A stretch of DNA of 64,000 bases from Paracoccus sp. R12_2 (GTDB lineage Bacteria > Pseudomonadota > Alphaproteobacteria > Rhodobacterales > Rhodobacteraceae). Location: positions 41,493 to 105,492 of the forward strand of contig NZ_JAGHRA010000015.1 in NCBI RefSeq assembly GCF_017744015.1. The letters run 5' to 3'. The translations under genes and the position numbers were made by a program. The notes under the pieces are model-generated. The model was not told the DNA's origin. It worked only from the letters and a program-made list of their open reading frames with translations, and ran no database searches. This document shows positions 46,550-54,967 of the stretch, piece by piece. How positions within the stretch are numbered: position 1 is the stretch's first letter; each line of letters starts with the position of its first letter.

Positions 46550-48829
46550 ATGACCGACAAGACACGCCGCGGTGCCCGCATCACGCCCGAAGAGGCGCTG
46601 GCCTATCACATGGAGCCGCGGCCGGGAAAATACGACATCGTCGCCTCGACCCCGATGACAACGCAGCGCGACCTGTCCCTGGCATACAGTCCCGGCGTCG
46701 CGGTGCCGGTCCAGGCGATCGCTGATCAGCCCGAGACGGCATATGACTATACCACCAAGGGCAACATGGTCGCAGTCATCTCGAACGGCACGGCGATCCT
46801 TGGGATGGGCAATCTGGGGGCACTGGCCTCGAAGCCGGTGATGGAGGGCAAGGCTGTCCTGTTCAAGCGATTCGCCGATGTGAACGCCATCGACATCGAA
46901 CTGGACACCGAGGATGCCGACGAATTCGTCAACGCGGTCAGGCTGATGGGGCCGACCTTTGGCGGGATCAACCTGGAAGACATCAAGGCGCCCGAATGCT
47001 TCATCATCGAGCAGCGCCTGAAAGAGCTTATGGATATTCCCGTCTTCCATGACGATCAGCATGGCACGGCGGTGATCTGCGCGGCCGGCCTGATCAACGC
47101 GCTGGAACTGTCGGGCAAGAAGATCGAGGATGTGAAGATCGTCCTGAATGGCGCCGGTGCCGCCGGGATCGCCTGTCTCGAACTGCTGAAATCCATGGGC
47201 GCGCGCCACGACAACTGCATCATGTGCGACACCAAGGGCGTGATCTATCAAGGTCGCGCCGAGGGCATGAACCAGTGGAAATCCGCCCATGCCGTCGTGA
47301 CCGAGGCCCGCAGCCTGGAAGACGCGATGAAGGGCGCCGATGTGTTTCTGGGTGTGTCTGCCAAGGGCGCTGTGACGCAGGACATGGTGCAATCGATGGC
47401 CGACAATCCGGTCATCTTCGCCATGGCGAACCCCGATCCGGAGATCACCCCCGAGGATGCCCATGCCGTCCGCCCAGACGCCATCGTGGCCACCGGGCGC
47501 AGCGATTACCCGAACCAGGTGAACAACGTTCTGGGCTTTCCCTATCTGTTCCGCGGCGCGCTGGACATCCACGCCCGGGCGATCAATGACGATATGAAGA
47601 TCGCCTGCGCCGAGGCCCTTGCGCGTCTGGCGCGCGAGGATGTGCCCGACGAGGTTGCCGCAGCCTACGGCCGCAAGTTGCAGTTTGGGCGCGACTACAT
47701 CATTCCGACGCCCTTCGATCCGCGCCTGATCCATGTCGTGCCGCCCGCCGTCGCGCAGGCCGGCATGGATACAGGCGTCGCCCGCCGCCCGATCATCGAC
47801 ATGGACGGGTATGTCCAATCGCTGAAGGCGCGGATGGACCCGACCGCGGCGATCCTGCGCGGCATCCACGTCCGTGCGCGGCAGAAACAGGCCCGGATGA
47901 TATTTGCGGAAGGCGACGATCCCCGCGTGCTGCGCGCGGCCGTGGCATGGCAACGGACCGGGATGGGACAGGCGCTTGTCGTCGGACGCGAGAATGACGT
48001 TCGCGATAAGCTGGAGGCAGCGGGGCTTGCCGATGCCGCGCGCGAGATCACCGTCGTGAATGCCGCCAATTCCCGGCATCTCGATGCCTATCACGAATTT
48101 CTCTATGCTCGCCTTCAGCGCAAGGGTGTCGACCGAGAGGACGCGCACAAGCTTGCCAATCGCGACCGCCATGTCTTTGCGGCGCTGATGCTGGCGCATG
48201 GCCATGGCGACGGGCTGGTGACAGGGGCCACGCGCAAGAATGCCCATGTTCTGGCGCAGATCGGGCAGGTTTTCGATCTGCGACCGCAGGACGGGGCGGT
48301 GGGCGTCACCGCGGTGCTGCACAAGGGGCGGATCGTCCTGATCGGCGATACGCTGGTTCACGAATGGCCCGAGGCCGAAGATCTGGCGGACATCGCGACC
48401 CGCGGTGCCGCGGTCGCCCGCGGCCTTGGGCTGGAGCCGCGCGTTGCCTTCCTGTCCTTCTCGAATTTCGGGTATCCGGTCAGCGAAAGGGCCACGAAGA
48501 TGGCCGAGGCGCCCAAGGTGCTGGATGCGCGCGGCGTCGATTTCGAATACGAGGGCGAGATGACCGTGGATGTCGCGCTGAACGCCGATTCAGCCGCGCG
48601 CTATCCGTTCAGCCGGCTGACCGGCCCGGCCAATGTGCTGGTCGTGCCGGCGCGGCATTCGGCGTCGATCTCGGTCAAGCTGATGCAGGAAATGGCGGGC
48701 GCGACGGTGATTGGTCCGATCCTGACCGGGGTGCCGCGGCCGATCCAGATCTGTTCGACGACCTCGACGGTCAGCGATATCCTGCATATGGCGGCGATTT
48801 CGGCCGGGGGGCTTGGCGCGGTCCGCTAG
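46550..48829 (+). CDS. maeB: NADP-dependent malic enzyme, MaeB type (malic enzyme-phosphotransacetylase fusion)
   Basis: The 759-residue protein has an N-terminal malic enzyme (about 1-430) with LAYSPGVAVPVQAIAD, FKRFADVNAIDIELDT, FHDDQHGTAVICAAGLINAL and the nucleotide-binding VLNGAGAAGIACLELL. The C-terminal phosphotransacetylase-like domain (about 440-759) contains MIFAEGDDPRVLRAA, LGLEPRVAFLSFSNFG and YPFSRLTGPANVLVVP. It decarboxylates malate to pyruvate. The PTA-like domain is usually regulatory (acetyl-CoA binding) in MaeB. Full length and uninterrupted. Confidence 0.96.
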   Translation: MTDKTRRGARITPEEALAYHMEPRPGKYDIVASTPMTTQRDLSLAYSPGVAVPVQAIADQPETAYDYTTKGNMVAVISNGTAILGMGNLGALASKPVMEGKAVLFKRFADVNAIDIELDTEDADEFVNAVRLMGPTFGGINLEDIKAPECFIIEQRLKELMDIPVFHDDQHGTAVICAAGLINALELSGKKIEDVKIVLNGAGAAGIACLELLKSMGARHDNCIMCDTKGVIYQGRAEGMNQWKSAHAVVTEARSLEDAMKGADVFLGVSAKGAVTQDMVQSMADNPVIFAMANPDPEITPEDAHAVRPDAIVATGRSDYPNQVNNVLGFPYLFRGALDIHARAINDDMKIACAEALARLAREDVPDEVAAAYGRKLQFGRDYIIPTPFDPRLIHVVPPAVAQAGMDTGVARRPIIDMDGYVQSLKARMDPTAAILRGIHVRARQKQARMIFAEGDDPRVLRAAVAWQRTGMGQALVVGRENDVRDKLEAAGLADAAREITVVNAANSRHLDAYHEFLYARLQRKGVDREDAHKLANRDRHVFAALMLAHGHGDGLVTGATRKNAHVLAQIGQVFDLRPQDGAVGVTAVLHKGRIVLIGDTLVHEWPEAEDLADIATRGAAVARGLGLEPRVAFLSFSNFGYPVSERATKMAEAPKVLDARGVDFEYEGEMTVDVALNADSAARYPFSRLTGPANVLVVPARHSASISVKLMQEMAGATVIGPILTGVPRPIQICSTTSTVSDILHMAAISAGGLGAVR

Positions 48830-48840
48830 GTTATGCCGCA

Positions 48841-49701
48841 TCAGCCCTTGAGGGGCAGTGGCTCTGCCTTGGCGGGCGCGTCGGCAGGATCGATGCCGTG
48901 CCGCCGTGCGGTTCGCGCAAGCCAGCTTTCGGGCGGCGGCAACCCCTGCCACCAGGTCCACAAGGCGCGCTTGGTGAAGCCGAAGATATGGACCGACGTG
49001 GTCCCGTCGCGCTGGATCAGCCTGTCCGGCGCCCCCGGCGTCCAGAGCAGACGCAGAGAGTCGCGAAACAGTGGATAATAGATGTGCCGTGGCGCGGCGC
49101 GCCAGAACTGGCCTGTCTGTTGCAGGGCGTGCGTCAGCAGACGCGGACCGGTATCACCCCACGGCAGGTCGGCCGGTCCCAGCCGGTCCTGGCCGCGGCG
49201 CCGATCAAGCCAGCCGGGGTCTGCCCAGGGCGGTTCAAGCTGACGCCCCTCGAGAAACCTTGCCATCAGTTGCAGTGTCGGGCAGTCCTGCGGCAGTGCC
49301 AGCACTCCGGACAGGACGCCGCCCCTGTCGTCCAGACCAGCCGCATATCCTTCGTTCAGCGCGAAGGGTCGCAGACAATAGGCGTCCAGATCCGCCCAGA
49401 TCACCTGATGCCGTTCCAGCAGTCTGATCCGGAACAGATCCGACCAGACCGCCAGTTGCTTGCGCGTGGGCGGATCGGACAGGAAGTCGGGCGGCGGCAT
49501 GATGTCGGCGGCGTCTGCGGTTCGCACGCCATCGGGAACACCCGCAACAGGATGCGCCAGATACAGCGTGAGGTCGCAGCCTTGTTCCTGATAGGACCGG
49601 ATCACCATCTGTTCGATGAATGACAGCGGCTCGCCCGCCCAGAACGAGGCAACCGGCAGCGGCCATGCGGTGTTTTTGCGCAATCCGGTCTCCATCCACA
49701 T
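48841..49701 (-). CDS. GT32-like glycosyltransferase (Gb3-synthase/capsular-sugar type)
   Basis: The 286-residue protein has the GT32/DXD pattern: an early PVASFWAGEPLSFIEQMVIR segment, then AVWSDLFRIRLLERHQVIWA followed by DLDAYCLRPF, where D-L-D is the metal-binding motif near residue 105. GGVLSGVLALPQDCPTLQLM and GDTGPRLLTHAL also fit. It would transfer a sugar to a surface glycan, but donor and acceptor are unknown. No signal peptide. ATG 49701 is used; ATG 49695 is possible. It is convergent with maeB. Confidence 0.75.
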   Translation of the reverse strand: MWMETGLRKNTAWPLPVASFWAGEPLSFIEQMVIRSYQEQGCDLTLYLAHPVAGVPDGVRTADAADIMPPPDFLSDPPTRKQLAVWSDLFRIRLLERHQVIWADLDAYCLRPFALNEGYAAGLDDRGGVLSGVLALPQDCPTLQLMARFLEGRQLEPPWADPGWLDRRRGQDRLGPADLPWGDTGPRLLTHALQQTGQFWRAAPRHIYYPLFRDSLRLLWTPGAPDRLIQRDGTTSVHIFGFTKRALWTWWQGLPPPESWLARTARRHGIDPADAPAKAEPLPLKG

Positions 49702-49858
49702 TTGCGCAGAAGATGCGCCGCCTGCGGTTGTGAGGCAACCGACAGTATCCGCGATCCCTTCGCCGCGATGTGATTGTGTGACAGCAGACGCGGCATTGAC
49801 ACGCAGGGGTGGGTCGGCGCATCTGACGCAAAGTTGACAGAATAAGTTGGGATTGGCG

Positions 49859-50167
49859 ATGACAGCGACATTTCAGACGGTCGGGCAGTTTGCCACGCAG
49901 AATGCGCGGAAATACATGACGCAGCTTTGCAAGCATTTCGCCCACAAGGTGCCGGCCGAGGTCGAGGGCGATCAGGGCCATGTCACCTTCGCCATGGGCA
50001 CGGCAAAACTGCATGCGGACGATTCCGGTCTGACCGTGCAGCTATCTGCGGACAGTGAAGCCGCTCTGGCGCAGATGCGTCCGATCATCGACGATCACCT
50101 GACGCGCTTTGCCTTTCGCGAGGATTTCCTGTCGATGAACTGGTCTGCGCCCGCAGCTGCCGACTGA
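49859..50167 (+). CDS. DUF2218 domain-containing protein
   Basis: The 102-residue cytoplasmic protein matches the DUF2218 pattern: TVGQFATQNARKYMTQLCKH, FAHKVPAEVEGDQGHVTFAMG, then a C-terminal LAQMRPIIDDHLTRFAFRED. DUF2218 proteins often sit beside siderophore or iron genes, and here the gene faces the condensation-domain gene across a 7-base gap. Its biochemical role is unknown. A -35-like TTGACA is found at 49833-49838. Confidence 0.8.
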   Translation: MTATFQTVGQFATQNARKYMTQLCKHFAHKVPAEVEGDQGHVTFAMGTAKLHADDSGLTVQLSADSEAALAQMRPIIDDHLTRFAFREDFLSMNWSAPAAAD

Positions 50168-50174
50168 GGCGTGC

Positions 50175-51515
50175 TCAGGCCGGTGACAAGCGCAGCAGAT
50201 CCTGCAGCGTCGCGGCCCCGTCATCATCGCAAAGGCATTGCTGCAAGAAGCGCGGCAAGCCATCGGTGTGATGCCGGAACAGCGCGTCCGAGGTCAGCCG
50301 GGGGTCCGCCTCAAGATAAAGCATCAGCCCGTCGCCACGGCTGTCTGCCGCGAAGCCGATATTGAACCCGTCGCCCGGTCCCGCCGCAAGCACCTCTTGC
50401 CGGATATCCGCGCCCGGCAGGCGGGGCGGGTCGAAGGGCATGACATTGATCAGCGGAGAAAAGAAATATCTACGGCCCGCCGCGATGCTTTGGTCAAGGG
50501 TGATCTGTTCGATGCGATAGCGCCCGTGGCGCCGATGCTTGCGCAGGTCGCGCGCCATGGTGCGCAGGGTTTCGGTCAGATCGTGCGTCGGATCGGCGGT
50601 GACGCGGAACGGCAGGATGTTGACGGCCATCGCCGGAATGCGAGAACCAACACAGCCCATACGGCTTTGGAACGGCAGCCAGATCACGCGTTCGGAGAAG
50701 GCACGGCCCCGATCGCTCTCGGGATGGCCCCAAAGCCACAGCCCGGTCAGCAAGGTCAGCATGTCGGGCCAGCCCATCGCGAAACGCTCGCCAGTTGATT
50801 GCAAAGGGGCTGACAGGTGGTGCAGGTCTGTCTCGGCGCAGCGCTGGGTCTGGGGATAGTCCTCGGATCCCTTGTCCAGCACGACAAGCCTGGGCGCTTC
50901 GGCGATCCGGTCCTGCCAGAACGCACCGTCGGATGCGTGGCGGTCACTGACGCGATATTCGCTTTCTTCACGAAGATATTCCGGGAAGGGCAGGAAGGGG
51001 TCGCCGGGGTCGTCGCCCCCTGCATGATGCGCATACAGGCGCGCCACGCGCCGTTCGATTAGCGCCATGGAGTATCCGTCAAGAAAGATGTGATGGCCGC
51101 GGCAATACCACATGCAGTCTTTGTCGCCCGTCCTGACCAGCCACTGCGCGACTAGCGGACCCGTCAGCAGGTCAAGGGGTCGATCCAGGTCTTCCTGCAT
51201 CATGCTGCGCGCCCGACCATCGGGATCGGTTTCGCCGCGCAGATCCATCTCGCGCAGAACAGGGGCCAGCGCAGGATCGATCATCTGTTCCGGGATGCCG
51301 TCGCGTTCCCGGAACCGCAGGCACATGACATCCGATTCCGCGATGCAGTCGCGGATCGCGACGGACAAAGCGGCGTGGTCCAGATCGCCGTGCAGGCGGG
51401 TCAGATGCGCGACGGTAGACACCGACTTGCCCCGATGGGCGCGATATTCCTGCCAGAAATCAAGCTGACCCAGTGTCAGCGGAAGCCATTCAGTGCGCTG
51501 CCGGGGCGAAGCCAT
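50175..51515 (-). CDS. Free-standing NRPS condensation protein, VibH-like amide synthase
   Basis: The 446-residue protein is a single condensation domain with no carrier or adenylation part. It starts WLPLTLGQLDFWQEYRAHRG, has the catalytic HHxxxDG at residues 141-147 (HHIFLDGYS), and later SRMGCVGSRIPAMAVNILPF and FFSPLINVMPFD. The stand-alone form and its place in a DHB cluster fit VibH of vibriobactin synthesis, which joins DHB from the aryl carrier protein to a soluble polyamine. The amine is not shown by the sequence; spermidine, or putrescine or norspermidine, is an inference. AAAGGA lies 8 bases before ATG 51515. It is divergent from entE. Confidence 0.88.
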   Translation of the reverse strand: MASPRQRTEWLPLTLGQLDFWQEYRAHRGKSVSTVAHLTRLHGDLDHAALSVAIRDCIAESDVMCLRFRERDGIPEQMIDPALAPVLREMDLRGETDPDGRARSMMQEDLDRPLDLLTGPLVAQWLVRTGDKDCMWYCRGHHIFLDGYSMALIERRVARLYAHHAGGDDPGDPFLPFPEYLREESEYRVSDRHASDGAFWQDRIAEAPRLVVLDKGSEDYPQTQRCAETDLHHLSAPLQSTGERFAMGWPDMLTLLTGLWLWGHPESDRGRAFSERVIWLPFQSRMGCVGSRIPAMAVNILPFRVTADPTHDLTETLRTMARDLRKHRRHGRYRIEQITLDQSIAAGRRYFFSPLINVMPFDPPRLPGADIRQEVLAAGPGDGFNIGFAADSRGDGLMLYLEADPRLTSDALFRHHTDGLPRFLQQCLCDDDGAATLQDLLRLSPA

Positions 51516-51546
51516 CTGGGCATCCTTTCATATGTCGAGAACCGGG

Positions 51547-51573
51547 GGAAATGGTCGGATTGCCATTTCCGAC
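51547..51573. promoter_or_regulatory. Overlapping alternative hairpins/operator between condensation and entE genes
   Basis: GGAAATGG (51547-51554) pairs with CCATTTCC (51563-51570), and the overlapping GTCGGA (51554-51559) pairs with TCCGAC (51568-51573). The two pairings exclude one another. The block lies at the expected start of the minus-strand transcript, so it could be an operator or an RNA leader switch. Confidence 0.55.
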
Positions 51574-51574
51574 A

Positions 51575-51602
51575 AAAATACTTATGTATCCGGCGGCGTC
51601 AA
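51575..51602 (-). promoter_or_regulatory. Candidate sigma-70 promoter for the VibH-like gene
   Basis: On the minus strand, TTGACG (51597-51602) and TATTTT (51575-51580) are separated by 16 bases, close to the consensus -35 and -10 layout. The inverted repeat 51547-51573 lies just downstream, where a repressor could block initiation. Confidence 0.5.
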
Positions 51603-51653
51603 CCAGCCGTCCATGGCGCATCCAGATTTACCTGCCACAAGGGGCCGTCTGTC

Positions 51654-53279
51654 ATGATCGAATTCACACCCTGGCCAGAGGAACTGGCGCAGATCTATCG
51701 CCAGCGCGGGTATTGGATCGGCCGCCCGCTTTGTGCGGGAATGGAGGCGCAGGCCAGCGCAAGGCCCGAAGCGACCGCGATCATCTGCAAGGGACGGCAG
51801 GTCAGCTATGCTGAACTTGATCGGGCTGCGACCAATCTTGCCGCGTATCTTTCCGGGCGCGGCTTGGGGCACGGTGATACCGCGCTGGTGCAACTGCCCA
51901 ATGTCGCAGAATTCTACATGGTGTTCCTTGCGCTGATGAAGTTGGGCGTCGCGCCCGTCAACGCGCTGTACAGCCATCGTCAGATCGAGCTGTCGTCCTA
52001 TGCAGACCAGATTCAGCCCCGGCTTCTGATCGCGGACCGTGCCCACAGGCTTTTCGGAGATGACGCGTTTCTTGCGCAGTTGCAGGCACTGACCCCGAAC
52101 CTGTCCGAGGCGCTGTTCCTGGGTGATGAGCTGGCTTCTCGCAGCCTGACGCACTGGCTGCGCCGTGATGCAAGCCCACCGCCGGACATGGCTCCGACGC
52201 CTGCGTACAGCGTTGCGTTCTTCCAGTTGTCGGGCGGCAGCACCGGGACCCCGAAGCTGATCCCGCGAACCCATGACGACTATGATTACAGCGTCCGCGA
52301 AAGCGTCCGTATCTGTGGCGTGACGCAGCAGACCCGGTTCCTGTGCGCGTTGCCCGCGCCGCACAATTTCCTGCTCAGTTCGCCGGGAGCGCTGGGTGTG
52401 TTTCATGCCGGCGGCACCGTGGTGATGGCCGACAGCCCCGACCCCCTGCCGTGCTTCGATCTCATCGCGCGACATTCGGTGACGATGGCAGCCCTTGTGC
52501 CATCGGCCGTAGGGCTGTGGATACAGGCGGCGGAAACGCGCGGTGCGCCCCCCGCGCCGCTGGACCATCTGCTGGTCGGCGGGGCCAGTTTCGCCGAAGC
52601 GCAGGCGCGGCAGGTGCCGGACAAGCTGGGATGCAGGCTTCAGCAGGTCTTCGGCATGGCCGAAGGGCTGGTGAACTACACGCGGCTGGACGACCCGGAC
52701 GATGTCGTCTTTACAACGCAGGGGCGGCCCATCAGTCCCGATGACCAAATCCGGATCCTGTCCGAAGACGGCAGCCCGGTTCCCGACGGCGAGACGGGTC
52801 AGCTTGCGGTGCGTGGCCCCTATACGTTTCGCGGCTACTACCTTGCGCCGGACCAGAACGCCCGCGCCTTCGATGCGGAAGGCTTCTATTTCAGCGGTGA
52901 TCTGGTCCGGCGGATGGCGGGCGGCAACCTGCGCGTCGTCGGGCGCGTCAAGGATCAGATCAATCGCGGCGGCGAAAAGATTGCCTCGGAAGAGGTCGAG
53001 CATCTGCTGCTGCGGCACCCCGAGATACGACAGGTGGCGCTGGTGCCCATACCCGACGCGGGTCTGGGCGAGAAAAGCTGCGCCTTCGTGGTCGCGCGCA
53101 CCAACCTGCGCGGCGTCGATCTGCGACGCCACCTGACCGGGCTGGGGATCGCCGACTACAAGCTGCCGGACCGTTTCCGATTCGTGGATGACCTGCCGCT
53201 GACGGCGGTTGGAAAACCCGACAAGAAACAACTTCGCGCGCAGCTGGAACTCGCGGAAGAACAAGGAGCGACAGGATGA
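51654..53279 (+). CDS. entE: 2,3-dihydroxybenzoate-AMP ligase (EntE/DhbE/VibE-like)
   Basis: The 541-residue adenylation enzyme activates 2,3-dihydroxybenzoate with ATP and loads it on the aryl carrier protein. Core motifs are present in order: SGGSTGTPKLIPRTH (A3), FGMAEGLVNYTRLDDP (A5), YFSGDLVRRM (A7), RGGEKIASEEVE (A8) and TAVGKPDKK (A10 lysine). The substrate pocket segment reads PAPHNFLLSSPG, with the Asn that marks DHB-specific enzymes; salicylate-specific ones usually have Cys there. ATG 51654 follows AAGGGG. The stop overlaps the carrier protein gene (ATGA). Confidence 0.94.
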   Translation: MIEFTPWPEELAQIYRQRGYWIGRPLCAGMEAQASARPEATAIICKGRQVSYAELDRAATNLAAYLSGRGLGHGDTALVQLPNVAEFYMVFLALMKLGVAPVNALYSHRQIELSSYADQIQPRLLIADRAHRLFGDDAFLAQLQALTPNLSEALFLGDELASRSLTHWLRRDASPPPDMAPTPAYSVAFFQLSGGSTGTPKLIPRTHDDYDYSVRESVRICGVTQQTRFLCALPAPHNFLLSSPGALGVFHAGGTVVMADSPDPLPCFDLIARHSVTMAALVPSAVGLWIQAAETRGAPPAPLDHLLVGGASFAEAQARQVPDKLGCRLQQVFGMAEGLVNYTRLDDPDDVVFTTQGRPISPDDQIRILSEDGSPVPDGETGQLAVRGPYTFRGYYLAPDQNARAFDAEGFYFSGDLVRRMAGGNLRVVGRVKDQINRGGEKIASEEVEHLLLRHPEIRQVALVPIPDAGLGEKSCAFVVARTNLRGVDLRRHLTGLGIADYKLPDRFRFVDDLPLTAVGKPDKKQLRAQLELAEEQGATG

Positions 53280-53524
53280 CCGCGAACGATATGCCGACAC
53301 TGGATCGCGGCTGGCTGATGAACCGTGTTGCCGGCATGATCGATGACGAGGGGCCGATTGATCCGGCCGAGGACCTGACCCTTTACGGTCTGGATTCGGT
53401 CGCGGTCATGCAACTGGTCGCGGAACTGGAGCGACGCGGGGTGCCGGTCACCTTCGAGGATCTGGCCCGCGAGGCGACGATCGATGCATGGTGGGCCCTG
53501 ATCGACCGGCGCGCGAGGACATAG
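53276..53524 (+). CDS. Free-standing aryl carrier protein (ArCP)
   Basis: The 82-residue protein is a phosphopantetheine carrier domain with the attachment motif GLDSVAVM, Ser at residue 41. In most catechol siderophore systems this domain is fused to the C-terminus of isochorismatase (EntB/VibB/DhbB). Here it is a separate gene coupled to entE by ATGA, while the isochorismatase is a separate gene on the other strand. It would carry DHB from EntE to the VibH-like enzyme. Confidence 0.9.
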   Translation: MTANDMPTLDRGWLMNRVAGMIDDEGPIDPAEDLTLYGLDSVAVMQLVAELERRGVPVTFEDLAREATIDAWWALIDRRART

Positions 53525-53533
53525 CCTGTCGGA

Positions 53534-54304
53534 TCATGCGCGCAGCGTGGCGCCGCCATCGACATACAGATCGGCCATGGTTACATGGCCCGCCTGATCC
53601 GACAGCAGGAACATCGCAGCCTGCGCGACGTCCTGCGGGGTGGCCAGCTTGGCCAAGGGAATCCCGGTGCGGAAGCCGGCCGGATCGCCTGCGATCACCC
53701 GTGCGGCGCCCTGATCGTCGGCCCACATGCCGGTCTGCATGGGCGTCAGGGTCGATCCTGGGGCAACGATGTTGCAGCGCACGCCATGCTGTGCAAGTTC
53801 CAGCCCGGCACAGCGAACCAGCATGGCTGCCGCCGCCTTCGAGGCCGCATAGCTTGCCATGTTCTGCCGTGGCACACCGGCGGCATTCGATCCGATGACC
53901 ACGATCGAGCCCGGTCTGTTCTGCGCGGCCATATGCCTGCCGATCGCACGGGTGACATGGAATGTACCGCCGGCATTCGTTCCCATCACCCGCTGCCATT
54001 CCTGATCGGATGTGTCCAGGACCGACAGATTCGACAGAATTCCTGCGGCATGCACGGCCAGCGTGATCGTGCCCATCGCCTCTGCCGCAAGGGCGATTGC
54101 GGCTTCTACGGCGGGGCCGTCGGCGACATCCAGCCTGTGCCAGATCAGCCCGTCATCCGCAGGAAGACCGGGCGGGGCCGGCGCCAGATCGGTCGCGAAG
54201 ACGCGTGCGCCCGCGTCGCGCAGCATGGCGACCAGCGCCTGTCCGATGCCCCCTGCAGCGCCGGTGACGAAAGCCGCGCGGTCCTGAAACCCGGTCAGTC
54301 GCAT
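53534..54304 (-). CDS. entA: 2,3-dihydro-2,3-dihydroxybenzoate dehydrogenase (EntA/DhbA)
   Basis: The 256-residue short-chain dehydrogenase oxidises dihydro-DHB to DHB with NAD. It has the NAD-binding AAFVTGAAGGIGQALVAMLR, the NAG-equivalent AVHAAGILSN, the catalytic Ser-Tyr-Lys group (IGSNAAGVPRQNMASYAASK) and the EntA-like GSTLTPMQTGMWADD. ATG 54304 shares a base with the isochorismatase stop (TGATG), so it is the third gene of entC-isochorismatase-entA. It is convergent with the carrier protein gene. Confidence 0.94.
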   Translation of the reverse strand: MRLTGFQDRAAFVTGAAGGIGQALVAMLRDAGARVFATDLAPAPPGLPADDGLIWHRLDVADGPAVEAAIALAAEAMGTITLAVHAAGILSNLSVLDTSDQEWQRVMGTNAGGTFHVTRAIGRHMAAQNRPGSIVVIGSNAAGVPRQNMASYAASKAAAAMLVRCAGLELAQHGVRCNIVAPGSTLTPMQTGMWADDQGAARVIAGDPAGFRTGIPLAKLATPQDVAQAAMFLLSDQAGHVTMADLYVDGGATLRA

Positions 54305-54942
54305 CACGCAGCCTCCGCCATCGCGGCCAGCGCCGCCGTGGTGTCGATCACGCCGCCGCAGCACGCGGCCACCCATCCCATCGCCATTTTGTGACGGGGG
54401 AGGTCGAAGTCGGCCTGCGCGTCGGTGATCGCAAAGGGTTGGATATCGCGCTGGAACGCCTCGGCAGCGGTGCACAGGCAGCCGATATGCGCGTAGATCC
54501 CCGTCACCAGCAACTGATCGCGGCCGCGCGCGCGCATCAACTCGGCCAGGTTTGATCGCTGGAATGCGCTGTAGCGATGTTTGACCAGCACGTGGTCGCC
54601 GGATCGGGGCGCGATCCCGGGCAGGATATCTTCGTGTTCAGGGGTCGCGCGCATGCCCGGTCCCCACAGATCCGCCTGCAACCCGCGATCCGCACGAAAC
54701 TGGTCGCCGCGCTGTGCGGTGTAGAACACCGGAATGTCGGCCTGGCGTGCCGACGCCAGAAGTCGAGCGATATTGCCTGTGACGGATTCCAGCGGCTGTT
54801 GGTCAGGGCTGAATGCGGCGCAGAAATACCGCTGCATGTCATGGACCAGCAGGGCCGTGCGGTCGCGTTCAGGGCGCCAGTCCGCGCGTGGGCGTGGCAG
54901 GTCGGTCGGGGTTGCGTAGGGCATGATGCGGGGCAGGGCCAT
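54304..54942 (-). CDS. entB: Free-standing isochorismatase (EntB N-domain equivalent)
   Basis: The 212-residue enzyme hydrolyses isochorismate to dihydro-DHB and pyruvate. Motifs are TALLVHDMQRYFCAAF (catalytic Asp), FYTAQRGDQFRADRGLQADL, DHVLVKHRYSAFQRSNLAEL (catalytic Lys) and LLVTGIYAHIGCLCTAAEAF. Residue 212 is about where the isochorismatase domain ends in EntB/VibB, so the C-terminal carrier domain found in those proteins is absent. ATG 54942 is 25 bases after the entC stop. Confidence 0.93.
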   Translation of the reverse strand: MALPRIMPYATPTDLPRPRADWRPERDRTALLVHDMQRYFCAAFSPDQQPLESVTGNIARLLASARQADIPVFYTAQRGDQFRADRGLQADLWGPGMRATPEHEDILPGIAPRSGDHVLVKHRYSAFQRSNLAELMRARGRDQLLVTGIYAHIGCLCTAAEAFQRDIQPFAITDAQADFDLPRHKMAMGWVAACCGGVIDTTAALAAMAEAA

Positions 54943-54967
54943 CGTCGGTCTTTCGATTCGGTTCGGG

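Noticed and set aside
46517..48361. 614-codon open frame antisense to maeB
   Set aside because: It is fully inside a well-conserved malic enzyme gene on the other strand and has no recognisable domain; long antisense frames are expected at this GC content.
50175..51515. Full NRPS module for an oxazoline siderophore
   Set aside because: Only one condensation domain is present, with no adenylation, cyclization or carrier part in the same protein.
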